A stretch of 64,000 nt of DNA, taken from Armatimonadota bacterium (lineage in GTDB: Bacteria > Armatimonadota > Fimbriimonadia > Fimbriimonadales > Fimbriimonadaceae). Both the position numbers and the translations under genes were made by a program. Positions 8,942-20,528 of this stretch are shown here, one piece after another; the first letter of the stretch is position 1, and each line of letters opens with the position of its first letter. The notes under the pieces were generated by a model, which saw nothing but the letters and a program-made list of their open reading frames with translations, was not told the origin of the DNA and ran no database searches. The stretch is taken from positions 1 to 64,000 of the forward strand of contig JAFDWU010000007.1 in the NCBI GenBank assembly GCA_018268315.1. The letters are read 5' to 3'.

Positions 8942-10210
8942 TTACTTAAAGAAGTCGAACTTCTGCAAGCGGTCTCGCACATCGGCAAGGAACCTGCCTG
9001 CGAGCAGACCGTCCACGATTCGATGGTCGTAAGTCAGCACCAGGTGCATCATCGAGCGGATCGCAATCATATCGTTGACGATGACGGCTTCCTTGCTGAT
9101 GGCATAGGTTCCCAGAATGCCCGCCTGCGGCGCGTTGATCATCGGTGTACCAAACAGCGCTCCGTAGCCGCCAGGATTTGTGGTGGTGAAGGTTCCGCCT
9201 TGGACATCGGAAATGCCGAGCGAGTTGGAGCGTGCTCTCTTTGCGATGTCGTCGAGGTCGCGGGCGATCTCAATCAAGTTCTTCTTGTGGCAATCGCGGA
9301 TGACGGGGACGATTAAGCCTTCATCGCCCTTAGAGCCTAACGCAACGGCAACGCCGATGTGGATGCCCTTGTTCATCACGATGGTGTTATCCGGCATGAG
9401 GGCCGCGTTAAGCAGCGGGAATTCGGTGAGGGAATCTACCAGCGCCTTGATGAAGAACGGCGTGTAGGTGAGCTTGACTCCGTACTGCTCAAGGAAGGCG
9501 TCCTTGTTGCGCTCGCGGAACTCGACCATCGGCGTGACATCGACACGAGTAACGGTTGAGACTGTGGGAACCGCCGCGCTTTTCAGCATCTGCTCGGCAA
9601 TCATCTTTCGCATGCCGACGAGTTGAACAAGCTCTTGATCCGGGCCAGCTACCGTCGGGGCGGCAGGCTTGACATCCAACTTGGCGGCGGCTGCGCCGCC
9701 GTTCGGAGCGGCGAGGAAAGCTTCGACATCCTTCTTCGTAACCCGGCCACCGGCGCCGCTGCCAGCGATGGCTCTTAGCTGGGTGTCGGATAGTTGATGT
9801 TGCTTTGCGATTGCCCGTACAACCGGGGTGACCCAGTGTCGGCCCTCAAATTTGGCTGCAGGAGCAGGGGCTGCGGCAGGGGCCGGTATGCTTGCGGCGG
9901 CGGCAGCGACAGGCTCTTTGGCCTTTGCCGGTTCCTTGGCAGCTTCTTGTTTGACTGCGCCAGCCGCGCCGGACTTTTCTTCAATGATTCCCATCGCGGC
10001 GAATACATGAACGGTTCCGCCCTCTGGGATCAAAATCTGCGATAGAACGCCTGACGCGGGGGAGGGAAGCTCGGTGTTGACCTTGTCGGTCATGATCTCA
10101 ACGATCGGCTCGTCTTCCTTAACTTGCTCTCCAACCTGCTTGAGCCAGCGGGCGACGGTGCCCTCGTGAACCGATTCGCCCAATTCGGGCATCAGGATTT
10201 CCACTGCCAT
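8942..10210 (-). CDS. 2-oxo acid dehydrogenase dihydrolipoyl acyltransferase (E2)
   Basis: A 422-residue E2 core enzyme of a pyruvate, 2-oxoglutarate or branched-chain 2-oxoacid dehydrogenase. It has an N-terminal lipoyl domain with the lipoylated Lys in MTDKVNTELPSPASG and an Ala/Pro-rich linker. A peripheral-subunit-binding domain (VTPVVRAIAKQHQL...GRVTKKDVEAF) follows, then a catalytic domain ending in LTYDHRIVDG with the His/Asp pair. The lipoyl motif reads most like branched-chain or mixed E2s, but substrate cannot be fixed. E1 and E3 genes are not adjacent. I chose the ATG at 10210, since a TAAACT hexamer lies 8 bases upstream; an in-frame TTG at 10219 is less likely. Confidence 0.9.
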   Translation of the reverse strand: MAVEILMPELGESVHEGTVARWLKQVGEQVKEDEPIVEIMTDKVNTELPSPASGVLSQILIPEGGTVHVFAAMGIIEEKSGAAGAVKQEAAKEPAKAKEPVAAAAASIPAPAAAPAPAAKFEGRHWVTPVVRAIAKQHQLSDTQLRAIAGSGAGGRVTKKDVEAFLAAPNGGAAAAKLDVKPAAPTVAGPDQELVQLVGMRKMIAEQMLKSAAVPTVSTVTRVDVTPMVEFRERNKDAFLEQYGVKLTYTPFFIKALVDSLTEFPLLNAALMPDNTIVMNKGIHIGVAVALGSKGDEGLIVPVIRDCHKKNLIEIARDLDDIAKRARSNSLGISDVQGGTFTTTNPGGYGALFGTPMINAPQAGILGTYAISKEAVIVNDMIAIRSMMHLVLTYDHRIVDGLLAGRFLADVRDRLQKFDFFK

Positions 10211-10218
10211 AGGCGTCA

Positions 10219-10224
10219 AGTTTA
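10219..10224 (-). promoter_or_regulatory. -10-like TAAACT, leaderless start of E2 gene
   Basis: TAAACT on the minus strand ends 8 bases before the ATG at 10210. The same hexamer and similar spacing precede the prepilin gene at 1212. Confidence 0.45.
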
Positions 10225-10243
10225 CCGTGACAGCGAGTTCAGC

Positions 10244-11812
10244 CTATTCCAGCTCGATTGTGGCGGGCGGTTTGCTGGTGAGATCATAGAAAACGCGGTT
10301 CACGCCCTTCACTTCGTTCACGATTCGGCTGGCCGCTTCTTCCAGGAGATCGAACGGGATATTGACGGCATGGGCGGTCATCGCGTCCTCACTGGCGACG
10401 GCCCGCAGCACGATAGGCTGCTGGTAGGTGCGTTCATCACCCATTACGCCAACGCTCTTAACATCAAGCAGCGCCGCGTAGCTTTGCCAAATCTGGGTGT
10501 GCATGCCCCGCTCTCGAAGGAGACTCCGGAGTATCCAGTCGGCATCTTGGACCATCTTCACCCGCTCAGGGGTGACTTCGCCAAGGATTCTCACGCCGAG
10601 ACCCGGGCCGGGGAACGGCTCGCGGTCCACCATCTCATCCGGCAGGCCCAGCGCCCTTCCGACGGCGCGCACTTCATCTTTGAAGAGCCATCGCAGAGGC
10701 TCGATCAGCTTCATCTGCATCCAATCGGGCAGTCCGCCCACGTTGTGGTGGGTCTTGATCTTGGCGGCGGTTGCGGAGCCAGATTCGACGACGTCGGGAT
10801 AAAGCGTGCCCTGCGCCAGATATTCGCAATCCTGCAATTCCTGGGCATGGTCTTCAAAGACTCTTACAAACTGTTCGCCGATGATCTTGCGCTTCCGTTC
10901 GGGATCCGTTTCGCCCTTTAGGGCAGTGAAGAACTGGTCGCGAGCATTGAAGACTTTTAGGTTGGCTTTGAAGTGGCGGCTGAACGTGTCTTCAACCTGT
11001 TCGGCTTCGCCTTTTCGCAGCAGGCCGTGATCCACGAATACGCAGACCGCCTTATCGCCAATCGCTTTGATGAGCAGCGCCGCCATTACGGCGGAATCGA
11101 CGCCGCCGCTGACCGCGCAGAGAACCTTGCCGTTACCCACCTTCTCGCGGATGGCGGTCACCTGGTCTTCGATGAATGAGGCGCTCGTCCAATCCTGCTT
11201 CAGCCCCGCCTTTTCGAGCAAGAAGCTACCCAGTAGTTCCTTTCCGCTTAGCGTGTGGGAGACCTCGGGGTGGAATTGGACGCCAAACTGCCTGGTTGTA
11301 ACGTTATCGAACCCGGCGACCGGGCAGGTATCGGTGGTGGCGGTGGTCACGAATCCGGGAGGCGGCTGCAAAACCTGGTCTCCATGGCTCATCCACACCT
11401 GCTGATCCAGCATCTTCGACGCTAGAGAGCCGGGGGCCTGGCTGGTTAGGTGGCGCTTGCCGTATTCGGCGTCGTGCGATTGCACTACCTTGCCGCCGAG
11501 CCGTTCGGCCATGAGCTGGTGGCCGTAGCAGATTCCCAAAAGCGGAATGCCTTCAAGCAAGGAGAAATCTACGTTGGGAGCGTTCGGTTCAAGAACTGAT
11601 TTCGGTCCGCCGCTCAGGATCACGGCGTCTGGCTTAAGTTCCTTCAGGCGCTCTGCCGCATTCATCCACGGAACCATCTCCGAATACACATTGAATTCGC
11701 GCACCCTTCGCACAATGAGCTGCGAGTATTGGCCGCCGAAGTCGATGACGAGCACCGTTTGGTGCTTGGTTTTGGAATCGCTGGATGAAGGAAGGGTTTG
11801 TGAGCTAGACAA
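10244..11812 (-). CDS. guaA: GMP synthase (glutamine-hydrolysing)
   Basis: A 522-residue enzyme making GMP from XMP, ATP and glutamine. The class I glutaminase domain shows the nucleophile Cys in GICYGHQ and the His/Glu in FHPEVSHT. The ATP-pyrophosphatase domain has SGGVDSAV. The C-terminal dimerisation domain ends in TSKPPATIELE. All motifs are intact and length is normal. No ATG exists before the conserved core, so translation must start at a non-ATG codon, most simply the TTG at 11812, about 10 bases after the proline dehydrogenase stop. A GAGG about 15 bases upstream could be a weak Shine-Dalgarno. Confidence 0.97.
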   Translation of the reverse strand: MSSSQTLPSSSDSKTKHQTVLVIDFGGQYSQLIVRRVREFNVYSEMVPWMNAAERLKELKPDAVILSGGPKSVLEPNAPNVDFSLLEGIPLLGICYGHQLMAERLGGKVVQSHDAEYGKRHLTSQAPGSLASKMLDQQVWMSHGDQVLQPPPGFVTTATTDTCPVAGFDNVTTRQFGVQFHPEVSHTLSGKELLGSFLLEKAGLKQDWTSASFIEDQVTAIREKVGNGKVLCAVSGGVDSAVMAALLIKAIGDKAVCVFVDHGLLRKGEAEQVEDTFSRHFKANLKVFNARDQFFTALKGETDPERKRKIIGEQFVRVFEDHAQELQDCEYLAQGTLYPDVVESGSATAAKIKTHHNVGGLPDWMQMKLIEPLRWLFKDEVRAVGRALGLPDEMVDREPFPGPGLGVRILGEVTPERVKMVQDADWILRSLLRERGMHTQIWQSYAALLDVKSVGVMGDERTYQQPIVLRAVASEDAMTAHAVNIPFDLLEEAASRIVNEVKGVNRVFYDLTSKPPATIELE

Positions 11813-11821
11813 CGTTCTTGA

Positions 11822-12781
11822 TTAACCTCGGAACATGGATTTTAGAATGAAAAGGGTGTTGGCAGGACGCTCGGCCAAGCGACGCGAGAAATAGGGATAC
11901 CAGGAGTCTCCGAACGGGATGTAGACCCGCACGTTGTAGCCTTCGGACCGCAGGCTTTCCTGCAAATCGCGGCGTATTCCATAAAGCATTTGATATTCAA
12001 ACTTACTCTTATCGACGCGCTCCTTTTCGGCAAAGGCGTTAAGATCGCGAATAATCCCTTCGTCATGGGTTGCGATTGCCGGGTAGGTGGCTTCCTTCAG
12101 CATCAGCTTGGCTTGCTTCAGATACTGCTCGTCAACCTGGAATTTGTCTGGGAATGCGACTTCCGGCGGCTCCAAATAAGCGCCCTTGACCAGTCTCAGG
12201 CGGATGCCGGTGGGCATCAGCTTGTTTAGGTCGTCATCGGTTCGGTGAAGATACGATTGAAGCACGGTTCCGGTGTTCGGGTGGGTGGCGTGCATCTTTT
12301 GAACCAGCTTCACCGTGCGATCCGTGTAGCCGGAAGCTTCCATGTCGACCCGCACGAATCCGCCCTTTTCCGCCGCGAATTCAACCACGCTCAGATAGTT
12401 GCCGTAGGCGAAGTCGTCGGAAATATCCAGCCCGCACTGAGTGAGCTTTATCGATATGTTTAAGTTTTCCGGCTTTCCTTCACTATAAGTTGCGGGATTG
12501 CCGGGTTTGAACTCGGGCAGATCGAACATGCGGCGAACCATCGACAGGTACATCGCACTCGCTCGGTTCGCTTCTTCGGCGCTCGTGGCATTCTCGCCCA
12601 GGTAGTCCAGAGAAACAAAAAAGCCCCTTTGCAGGAGCTCGATGGTTGGGACAAGGGCTTCGTCGAGAGTATCGCCCGCGATGAACCTCTTGACGAGCGG
12701 CTTGAACGTGCGCGAGTGGCGCACCATCCGCTCTACTGGCGGAAGGGCCGAGGTCTTGAGTATGAGAGACCGGACGAGCAT
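11822..12781 (-). CDS. Proline dehydrogenase (monofunctional)
   Basis: A roughly 319-residue flavoprotein oxidising proline to delta1-pyrroline-5-carboxylate, of the short Thermus/Bacillus-type ProDH rather than the PutA fusion. The beta/alpha barrel motifs are visible: VRVDMEASGYTD, LQSYLHRTDDDL, RLRLVKGAYLEP, IATHDEG, and YEMLYGIR-like EYQMLYGIRRDLQ. The C-terminal RVYIPFGDSWYPYFSRRLAERP holds the Arg pair that binds the proline carboxylate. The ATG at 12781 is preferred; an in-frame GTG lies 12 bases upstream. P5C dehydrogenase is not nearby. guaA follows closely and may be co-transcribed. Confidence 0.93.
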   Translation of the reverse strand: MLVRSLILKTSALPPVERMVRHSRTFKPLVKRFIAGDTLDEALVPTIELLQRGFFVSLDYLGENATSAEEANRASAMYLSMVRRMFDLPEFKPGNPATYSEGKPENLNISIKLTQCGLDISDDFAYGNYLSVVEFAAEKGGFVRVDMEASGYTDRTVKLVQKMHATHPNTGTVLQSYLHRTDDDLNKLMPTGIRLRLVKGAYLEPPEVAFPDKFQVDEQYLKQAKLMLKEATYPAIATHDEGIIRDLNAFAEKERVDKSKFEYQMLYGIRRDLQESLRSEGYNVRVYIPFGDSWYPYFSRRLAERPANTLFILKSMFRG

Positions 12782-12796
12782 GTTAACTTGCACAGT

Positions 12797-15687
<2,891 letters not shown>

Positions 15688-15755
15688 CCGGCGAAGGTCT
15701 TGCGGTGTCCCGCAGCAGGCAACATATTTGGCCGCATAATTCGTCAAACCAAATA

Positions 15756-16691
15756 ATGATTTTGCTTTCGCATTTCCAGCAGACCCCCATCAGCTACATC
15801 CTTCCCCAGGATCACGCGGTGCCGTACGAGGTGAAGATTCAATGCGACGGCTATATCCCGATCCTTGGCGGTCAGGAAGGAACGGTGGCGGTGACGATGG
15901 GCGTGAAGGCTCAGGGGCTGCCGAAGGATAGTGATGGAAATGAGCAGGCATCCATCGATTTGACCGCGCTTAAAGTGGTTTTCAACGGCGCTGACCTTCC
16001 ATTCAACGCCGAGAATGCGCGCCCATACTTTCCAAAGACAACCGTCAGCCTAACCCCGGAAGGGAAGGTGACCAAGAATAACGCCCCGAATGTGAACCTT
16101 CCGGTTAAGCTGCCTGGCCTCGATCCGCGCCGGTTTCCTGAAATCACCTTCGTGCCCGTCGAGTTTCCAGTCGGCGGTGTTTCTGAAGGCCAGGAATGGA
16201 CCTACAAGAAGGCATTTGGGGATACGGATGTGACCTACAAGCTCAAAGCCACCAAGGTTTCAAACAACTCGGTGACAGTTGAGATCAAATTGGCCCAGGA
16301 ATATGACGTGATTGAGGACGACTCTCACAACCTGGCGATGGACCCTAAGGACAAGGCGTACGATGTCCATACGGTGTTAAACGGAACCGGGGAAGCGAGC
16401 TTTGACCGCAAGCTTAATTTGGTTTCGCTGGTGAGCATGGAAGCGGTGGCGAACAGCACCGTGGTCGATATCAAATCAAAGGAATCGACGTCGCGGAAGA
16501 TGACCACCCATATCACGACGCGCATCGCAGACGCCGCCACCGTGGCGGCCGATGAGCCGAAGGGCGACTGGGTTCAAACCGCGAAGCTGTACGGCAAGAT
16601 CGCTGTTCAAAAAGCGAGCCAGTGGGCGTCCCGTTCTTGGTCGGAACTGACCCACTGGCTTGTGGCAATGTTTGGTTTCGCTGGGAACTAA
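15756..16691 (+). CDS. Uncharacterised protein
   Basis: A 311-residue protein I do not recognise. It is mostly beta-rich and polar, with conserved-looking segments VPYEVKIQCDGYIPILGGQEG and EGQEWTYKKAFGD, the second resembling the late segment of domains that compute a scaled quantity from two inputs. A C-terminal amphipathic or Trp-rich helix (ASQWASRSWSELTHWLVAMFGF) could be peripheral to membranes. There is no convincing signal peptide. I start at the ATG at 15756; an in-frame GTG 51 bases upstream would run into the ligA promoter region. It is convergent with dps, overlapping by 4 bases. Confidence 0.55.
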   Translation: MILLSHFQQTPISYILPQDHAVPYEVKIQCDGYIPILGGQEGTVAVTMGVKAQGLPKDSDGNEQASIDLTALKVVFNGADLPFNAENARPYFPKTTVSLTPEGKVTKNNAPNVNLPVKLPGLDPRRFPEITFVPVEFPVGGVSEGQEWTYKKAFGDTDVTYKLKATKVSNNSVTVEIKLAQEYDVIEDDSHNLAMDPKDKAYDVHTVLNGTGEASFDRKLNLVSLVSMEAVANSTVVDIKSKESTSRKMTTHITTRIADAATVAADEPKGDWVQTAKLYGKIAVQKASQWASRSWSELTHWLVAMFGFAGN

Positions 16692-17158
16692 AGCGTGTGG
16701 CTTCTCAGCAGCCAGAACTGCTTCTCCATAGTTCTCAGAATTTCGATATAGAGGTCCTGGGTCACCGGATCGGTCTTTCCGCTCTCCTCCATTCGCTGGC
16801 GAATGTTGGTGATGACCTGGCCCATGCGATTGACGACTTCCTTGGCAGCCTCAAGATCCTTCATGAAACCAATCGGGATCTCCTTAATGCCGCTTTGATT
16901 AACAGCGCTTGCCTGTCCGGACACGGATGTGCCTAGCGCGACCGCGCGTTCAGCGACATCGTCATAGAAATTCCTCGTCGATTCCACAATCACATCGAGG
17001 AGTTCGTGGATCTCAAGAAACTGCGGACCACGCAGATTCCAGTGGGCTTGTTTGCCGATCAGGGACAGGGAAATAAGTTCGGTCAGAGTGTCCTGAAGCT
17101 GAGCAGTGGTCTCCTTCAACTTGGCTTCTGACAAAAACGGTGCGGGTGTAGTAGCCAT
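16688..17158 (-). CDS. dps: DNA-protecting ferritin-like protein Dps
   Basis: A 156-residue ferritin-family subunit that would form a 12-mer storing iron and shielding DNA under starvation or oxidative stress. The inter-subunit ferroxidase ligands are visible: KQAHWNLRGPQFLEIHELLD gives the His and Asp/Glu, and FYDDVAERAVALG gives the Asp/Glu pair. The C-terminal helix ends in QFWLLRSHTL. The N-terminal tail is short and not strongly basic, so DNA binding may be weak. The ATG at 17158 follows AAAGGG. A GAGCG-CGAAA-CGCTC hairpin (17192-17206) lies in its leader. Confidence 0.94.
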   Translation of the reverse strand: MATTPAPFLSEAKLKETTAQLQDTLTELISLSLIGKQAHWNLRGPQFLEIHELLDVIVESTRNFYDDVAERAVALGTSVSGQASAVNQSGIKEIPIGFMKDLEAAKEVVNRMGQVITNIRQRMEESGKTDPVTQDLYIEILRTMEKQFWLLRSHTL

Positions 17159-17230
17159 GCCCTTTACTACTCCGCATGGCTATTCTCAGTGAGCGCGAAA
17201 CGCTCCTGTATGGTTAGATCGCTCTCCAAA

Positions 17231-17291
17231 CGGACGCCGACTGAAAGGACGCGGCGTAGCCGAGGCCGAGGGAGGGCATTGGCGGCGTCCG
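17231..17291. repeat. Long inverted repeat between accA and dps
   Basis: CGGACGCC at 17231-17238 is exactly matched by its reverse complement at 17284-17291, with a GC-rich 45-base interior that can fold further. It sits just after the accA stop on the minus strand. It could be an unusual terminator, a processed RNA element or a palindromic genomic repeat. No T run follows. Confidence 0.4.
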
Positions 17292-17299
17292 AAAACAAC

Positions 17300-18301
17300 C
17301 TATCGCGTTTTTGCAAGCGCGTCCACAGGGTTCTCGCTTAGGAATCGGCCCATCTTGCGGAACTTCTCGTAACGCTCCTGTTTCAGCTTCGAGCCGCTCT
17401 TCTTCTTGAGCAGCTTAAGGTGCCTTACGATTGCTTCCTTGGCGAGACCGGCAGCTTCAATCGCATCTCGGTGCGCGCCACCCTTTGGCTCGGCGACGAT
17501 CTCATCAATCAAACCGAACTCCTTCGCCCACGCCGCCGTGAGTTTCAATGCCGTAGCCGCCTGCGCGCCCTTATCCGGCATTCGCCAAAGAATGGCGGCG
17601 CAGCCCTCAGGCGGGATGACGGAATAGATTGCATGCTCCAGCATCAGCACACTGCTTGCGCAGGCGATGCCGATTGCTCCGCCGCTTCCGCCTTCGCCGA
17701 TGACAATGGAGACGCTGGGAACCTCAAGCTCGAACATCTTCAGCATGGAAGCGGCGATGGCTTCGCTGATGCCGCGAGACTCGCTTTCCACGCTGGGGTC
17801 GGCAGCAGGGGTATCGACAAAAGAAATGAGTGGTAGGCCGAAGCGGTCCGCCATTTCCATCAGCCGAATCGCCTTGCGATAGCCTTCAGGCTTGGCCATT
17901 GCGAAGTTTCGGTATTGGCGCTCGGTGATGTTGCGGCCCTTTTGGTGGCCGATGACCATGACCGGCTCGCCGTCAAGATACGCGGGGCCGCCGATGATGG
18001 CGTGATCCGCGCCGAAGCGTCGGTCGCCTTCCAGTTCCGTGAAATTCGTGAAAATTGAGTTGATGTAGTCGAGGGTGTAGGGGCGCTGGTCGGCTCGGGC
18101 AACAAGAACCTTTTCCCACGGCCCCAGGCGGCTGTACATCACCTCGATGTAGTTATCGCGCCGGCGCTCAAATTCGGCGACGCGCTTCAGGAGGTCCTCT
18201 CGCTCAGCTTCTGGCGAAGCTTTGGCCTTTTGCTTCAGCTTCTCGATGTTCTCTTCGACTTCGATAAGGGGTCGCTCCCACTCTTTCCAAGTTTTAGCCA
18301 T
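17300..18301 (-). CDS. accA: Acetyl-CoA carboxylase carboxyltransferase alpha subunit
   Basis: A 333-residue alpha subunit of the carboxyltransferase that moves CO2 from biotin to acetyl-CoA to give malonyl-CoA for fatty-acid synthesis. It shows VLVARADQRPYTLDYI, the GGPAYLDGEPVMVIGHQKGR core, IGEGGSGGAIGIA (the oxyanion-hole glycines), and EGCAAILWR. Length and order are normal. The ATG overlaps the end of accD by 8 bases, so the two subunits are coupled. Confidence 0.97.
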   Translation of the reverse strand: MAKTWKEWERPLIEVEENIEKLKQKAKASPEAEREDLLKRVAEFERRRDNYIEVMYSRLGPWEKVLVARADQRPYTLDYINSIFTNFTELEGDRRFGADHAIIGGPAYLDGEPVMVIGHQKGRNITERQYRNFAMAKPEGYRKAIRLMEMADRFGLPLISFVDTPAADPSVESESRGISEAIAASMLKMFELEVPSVSIVIGEGGSGGAIGIACASSVLMLEHAIYSVIPPEGCAAILWRMPDKGAQAATALKLTAAWAKEFGLIDEIVAEPKGGAHRDAIEAAGLAKEAIVRHLKLLKKKSGSKLKQERYEKFRKMGRFLSENPVDALAKTR

Positions 18302-19103
18302 GCTTTACGAGCCTCCAAGAGAGCATTTTAACGAGATTGGTCAGGGTGGTCCGCATTTCGCGGCGATGGACGATCTTGTCGATCATGCCGTTCTGCAAAA
18401 CCCACTCAGCGGTTTGGAAATCGCTTGGCGCTTTGCTTACGCCCGCCTGCTTGCTCACTCGCGCACCGGCGAAGCCGATGAGCGCGCCCGGCTCGGCAAG
18501 AATTATGTCCGCGATGCTTGCGTAGCTTGCGAGCACGCCCGCCATGGTGGGGTCGGTGAAAACGGAGATATAGGGAACACCGTTCTCACGGCATCGCTGA
18601 ACTGCGGCAGTTGTCTTTGCCATCTGCATCAGGCTAAGTAGTCCCTCCTGCATGCGCGCACCACCCGAGGCGCAGAAGATGATGGCGGGGCAGTGGGCAT
18701 CTGCCGCCCTTTCAAGGGTGCGGGTGATCTTCTCACCGGCCACGCTTCCCATCGAGCCGCCCATGAAGCTGAAATCGGCGACCGCTGCGCTGACCTTCAT
18801 GCCGTCAAGCTTGGCCCAGCCGCTAATTACGGAATCGGTGGCGCCGTTCTTGGCTTGGGCAGCTTCCAGCTTTTCTTCGTAATCCGGGAACTCAAGCGGA
18901 TCGAGGCTGGAGATTTCCTTATCAAGCTCCTCGAAGGATTCGGGATCAAAGGTCGCGGTGATGCGCTGCTTGGCAAGCAGGCGGTGGTGGTGCCCACAGT
19001 GCGGGCAGACCCTAAGAAGCTGCTCGAACTCGACAGAGAAGAGAATTTTCTTGCACTGCGAGCATTGGAGAAATGCTTCCGCCTTCATCGATTTGGTCGC
19101 CAC
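18294..19103 (-). CDS. accD: Acetyl-CoA carboxylase carboxyltransferase beta subunit
   Basis: A 269-residue beta subunit partnering AccA. The N-terminal zinc ribbon CSQCKKILF...CPHCGHH has four Cys. The crotonase-like core includes DPLEFPDYEEKL, SFMGGSMGSVAGEKI, and FCASGGARMQEGLLSLMQM. The start codon is GTG at 19103, 9 bases after TATTAT. A later in-frame ATG at 19088 would shorten the protein by five residues. It begins the accD-accA operon and is divergent from the M23 peptidase gene. Confidence 0.97.
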   Translation of the reverse strand: MATKSMKAEAFLQCSQCKKILFSVEFEQLLRVCPHCGHHHRLLAKQRITATFDPESFEELDKEISSLDPLEFPDYEEKLEAAQAKNGATDSVISGWAKLDGMKVSAAVADFSFMGGSMGSVAGEKITRTLERAADAHCPAIIFCASGGARMQEGLLSLMQMAKTTAAVQRCRENGVPYISVFTDPTMAGVLASYASIADIILAEPGALIGFAGARVSKQAGVSKAPSDFQTAEWVLQNGMIDKIVHRREMRTTLTNLVKMLSWRLVKHG

Positions 19104-19112
19104 GGGCCAACC

Positions 19113-19118
19113 ATAATA
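19113..19118 (-). promoter_or_regulatory. -10-like TATTAT of accD-accA
   Basis: TATTAT on the minus strand ends 9 bases before the accD GTG. It is back to back with the TATAAT of the divergent peptidase gene 27 bases away. Confidence 0.5.
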
Positions 19119-19145
19119 CCTTGCAACGCAGGGCGAGACTTAGCT

Positions 19146-19151
19146 TATAAT
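19146..19151 (+). promoter_or_regulatory. Consensus -10 TATAAT, leaderless start of M23 gene
   Basis: A perfect TATAAT ends 6 bases before the GTG at 19158. TTGCAA at 19121-19126 is a possible -35 with a long 19-base spacer. Transcription would begin at or next to the start codon. Confidence 0.6.
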
Positions 19152-19157
19152 GAACCT

Positions 19158-20222
19158 GTGACGCTCGCAACTACCGTATTTTTGCTGGCCCTTAGGTTGC
19201 CGCCAACGCAGTTGTTGAACCCGCCGTCGGTTGCCGGGGTGGAATACGACGGCGTCACCCTTGAACCTATTTCCGTCGACATGGTGTTTCCGGTGGCTGG
19301 TGAATGCCACTGGGAGGACTCTTTCCTTGCGCCACGGGACCACGGCCGAAGGCACCACGGCGAGGATTTGCTCGCGCCGAAGATGACGCCACTGGTGGCG
19401 GCTTTTGATGGCACGGTTTATCTCAGCCGCGGCCATGGGAACGCCGGATATAGCGTCACGCTGAACGGGGATAACGGCTATCGCGCGTTTTACGCTCACT
19501 TAAATATCGATCGTCCGGGAACTGCGGACGGTAGCGGGCTCGATGAATACGCTTTTGCCGAGGGCCTTAAGAACGGCGATCATGTGAGCACGGGCCAACT
19601 GCTGGGCTATGTTGGAGATAGCGGGAATGCCCGCGGTGGCGCTACCCACTGCCACTTCGAACTGAGCGATCCCGCACAGAGGGTGTTTAATCCTGCGCCT
19701 TCGCTTTCGGTAGCCAGGCGCATCCTTGCTCCCCTTGGCGTGGGTTTGAGCGAACTGGCGACGACGCCGGTGCTGACGATGAGGCCGCTAGGTGTTACAG
19801 AGCCCATTACATTCATCGAGGCGCAGGCTCCAAGCCCCAAACGGTCAGTTCGCCCCAAGGTGGCTGCCAAATTTAATGCGTCTGCATCTCTTGCCGCCGA
19901 ACTAAATGCTCCCCGTTCGGCAGACGGCTTGGGCTTGCTTTCCCAATCAAGCCCGCTTTGCGATATTGCACGCGCGGCGCTGGTGGCTCGAGGGCCAAGC
20001 GCGGCCAAGCGAGTCGTTGAGTATCAGCTTGAGCGTGCCGGATATCGATGGTCGCATCTCTGCGTGGCCGTCGGCCCAGCCTCGAACGCAGCCCAAATAG
20101 TTAAGTCGATCGAGCCCGCCGCGCTCATGGATCCAGGTATGCGCCAGTTTGGCTTCGCCCCTCCGAAAGGAGGCAAGGGAACGTGGGTGATTATCTTGGC
20201 AAGCGGTCTCAACCGGATTTAG
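19158..20222 (+). CDS. M23-family peptidase (LytM-like), secreted
   Basis: A 354-residue protein with an N-terminal hydrophobic signal (TLATTVFLLALRLPPTQLL). An M23 metallopeptidase domain follows at about residues 45-175: HHGEDLLAPKMTPLVA (zinc His and Asp), GNAGYSVTLNG, YAHL, and THCHFEL (HxH). The family cuts peptidoglycan cross-bridges. The C-terminal half (about 180-354) is a low-complexity Ala/Pro/Ser linker followed by a small domain I cannot name. The start is the GTG directly downstream of TATAAT; the reading frame stays open for 465 bases further upstream, but that part is antisense to accD. Confidence 0.82.
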   Translation: MTLATTVFLLALRLPPTQLLNPPSVAGVEYDGVTLEPISVDMVFPVAGECHWEDSFLAPRDHGRRHHGEDLLAPKMTPLVAAFDGTVYLSRGHGNAGYSVTLNGDNGYRAFYAHLNIDRPGTADGSGLDEYAFAEGLKNGDHVSTGQLLGYVGDSGNARGGATHCHFELSDPAQRVFNPAPSLSVARRILAPLGVGLSELATTPVLTMRPLGVTEPITFIEAQAPSPKRSVRPKVAAKFNASASLAAELNAPRSADGLGLLSQSSPLCDIARAALVARGPSAAKRVVEYQLERAGYRWSHLCVAVGPASNAAQIVKSIEPAALMDPGMRQFGFAPPKGGKGTWVIILASGLNRI

Positions 20223-20509
20223 TGGATCGGATTCTGAACCTTATCGGGGATGTGCTCGAGGGCACGGGTTAGCCGTTCAATTTGTGGCCCAACGGTGTCA
20301 AGCGCTTGTAGCGGTTTAGTGGCGTACACCACGAGGCTAACTACCACGGTGGCGCCGATAACCGATCCGAATCCCCAAATCACCGCATAAAGCAATCGAT
20401 AGGCGAGCGTTGGTTGAGCGGTGTTTTTGGCGATGATCTTAAGCTGCTGCTCAACGCGAGCTAACCGAGCTTCGAATTCGATTTCCGATAGGTTGATGTG
20501 TTCAGCCAC
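20219..20509 (-). CDS. Small single-pass membrane protein (DUF5665-like)
   Basis: About 96 residues. The N-terminal part is an amphipathic, likely coiled segment (SEIEFEARLARVEQQLKIIAKN). One strong transmembrane helix (YAVIWGFGSVIGATVVVSLVVY) and a C-terminal helix with a KPLQALDTVGPQIERLTRAL pattern follow. The layout resembles the DUF5665 family. Start uncertain: the GTG at 20509 lies 20 bases after the upstream GNAT stop, while an ATG at 20578 would overlap that gene. It is convergent with the M23 gene by a 4-base overlap. Confidence 0.5.
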   Translation of the reverse strand: MAEHINLSEIEFEARLARVEQQLKIIAKNTAQPTLAYRLLYAVIWGFGSVIGATVVVSLVVYATKPLQALDTVGPQIERLTRALEHIPDKVQNPIH

Positions 20510-20528
20510 AACTGGTTTGACGAATTTT

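Noticed and set aside
10124-10921. 265-codon open frame on the plus strand across guaA and the E2 gene
   Set aside because: It spans two real genes on the other strand and has no start signal or known motif.
18693-19157. Extension of the M23 peptidase frame by 155 codons upstream of 19158
   Set aside because: It is antisense to accD, whose zinc ribbon and core are clear, and TATAAT sits directly before the GTG at 19158.
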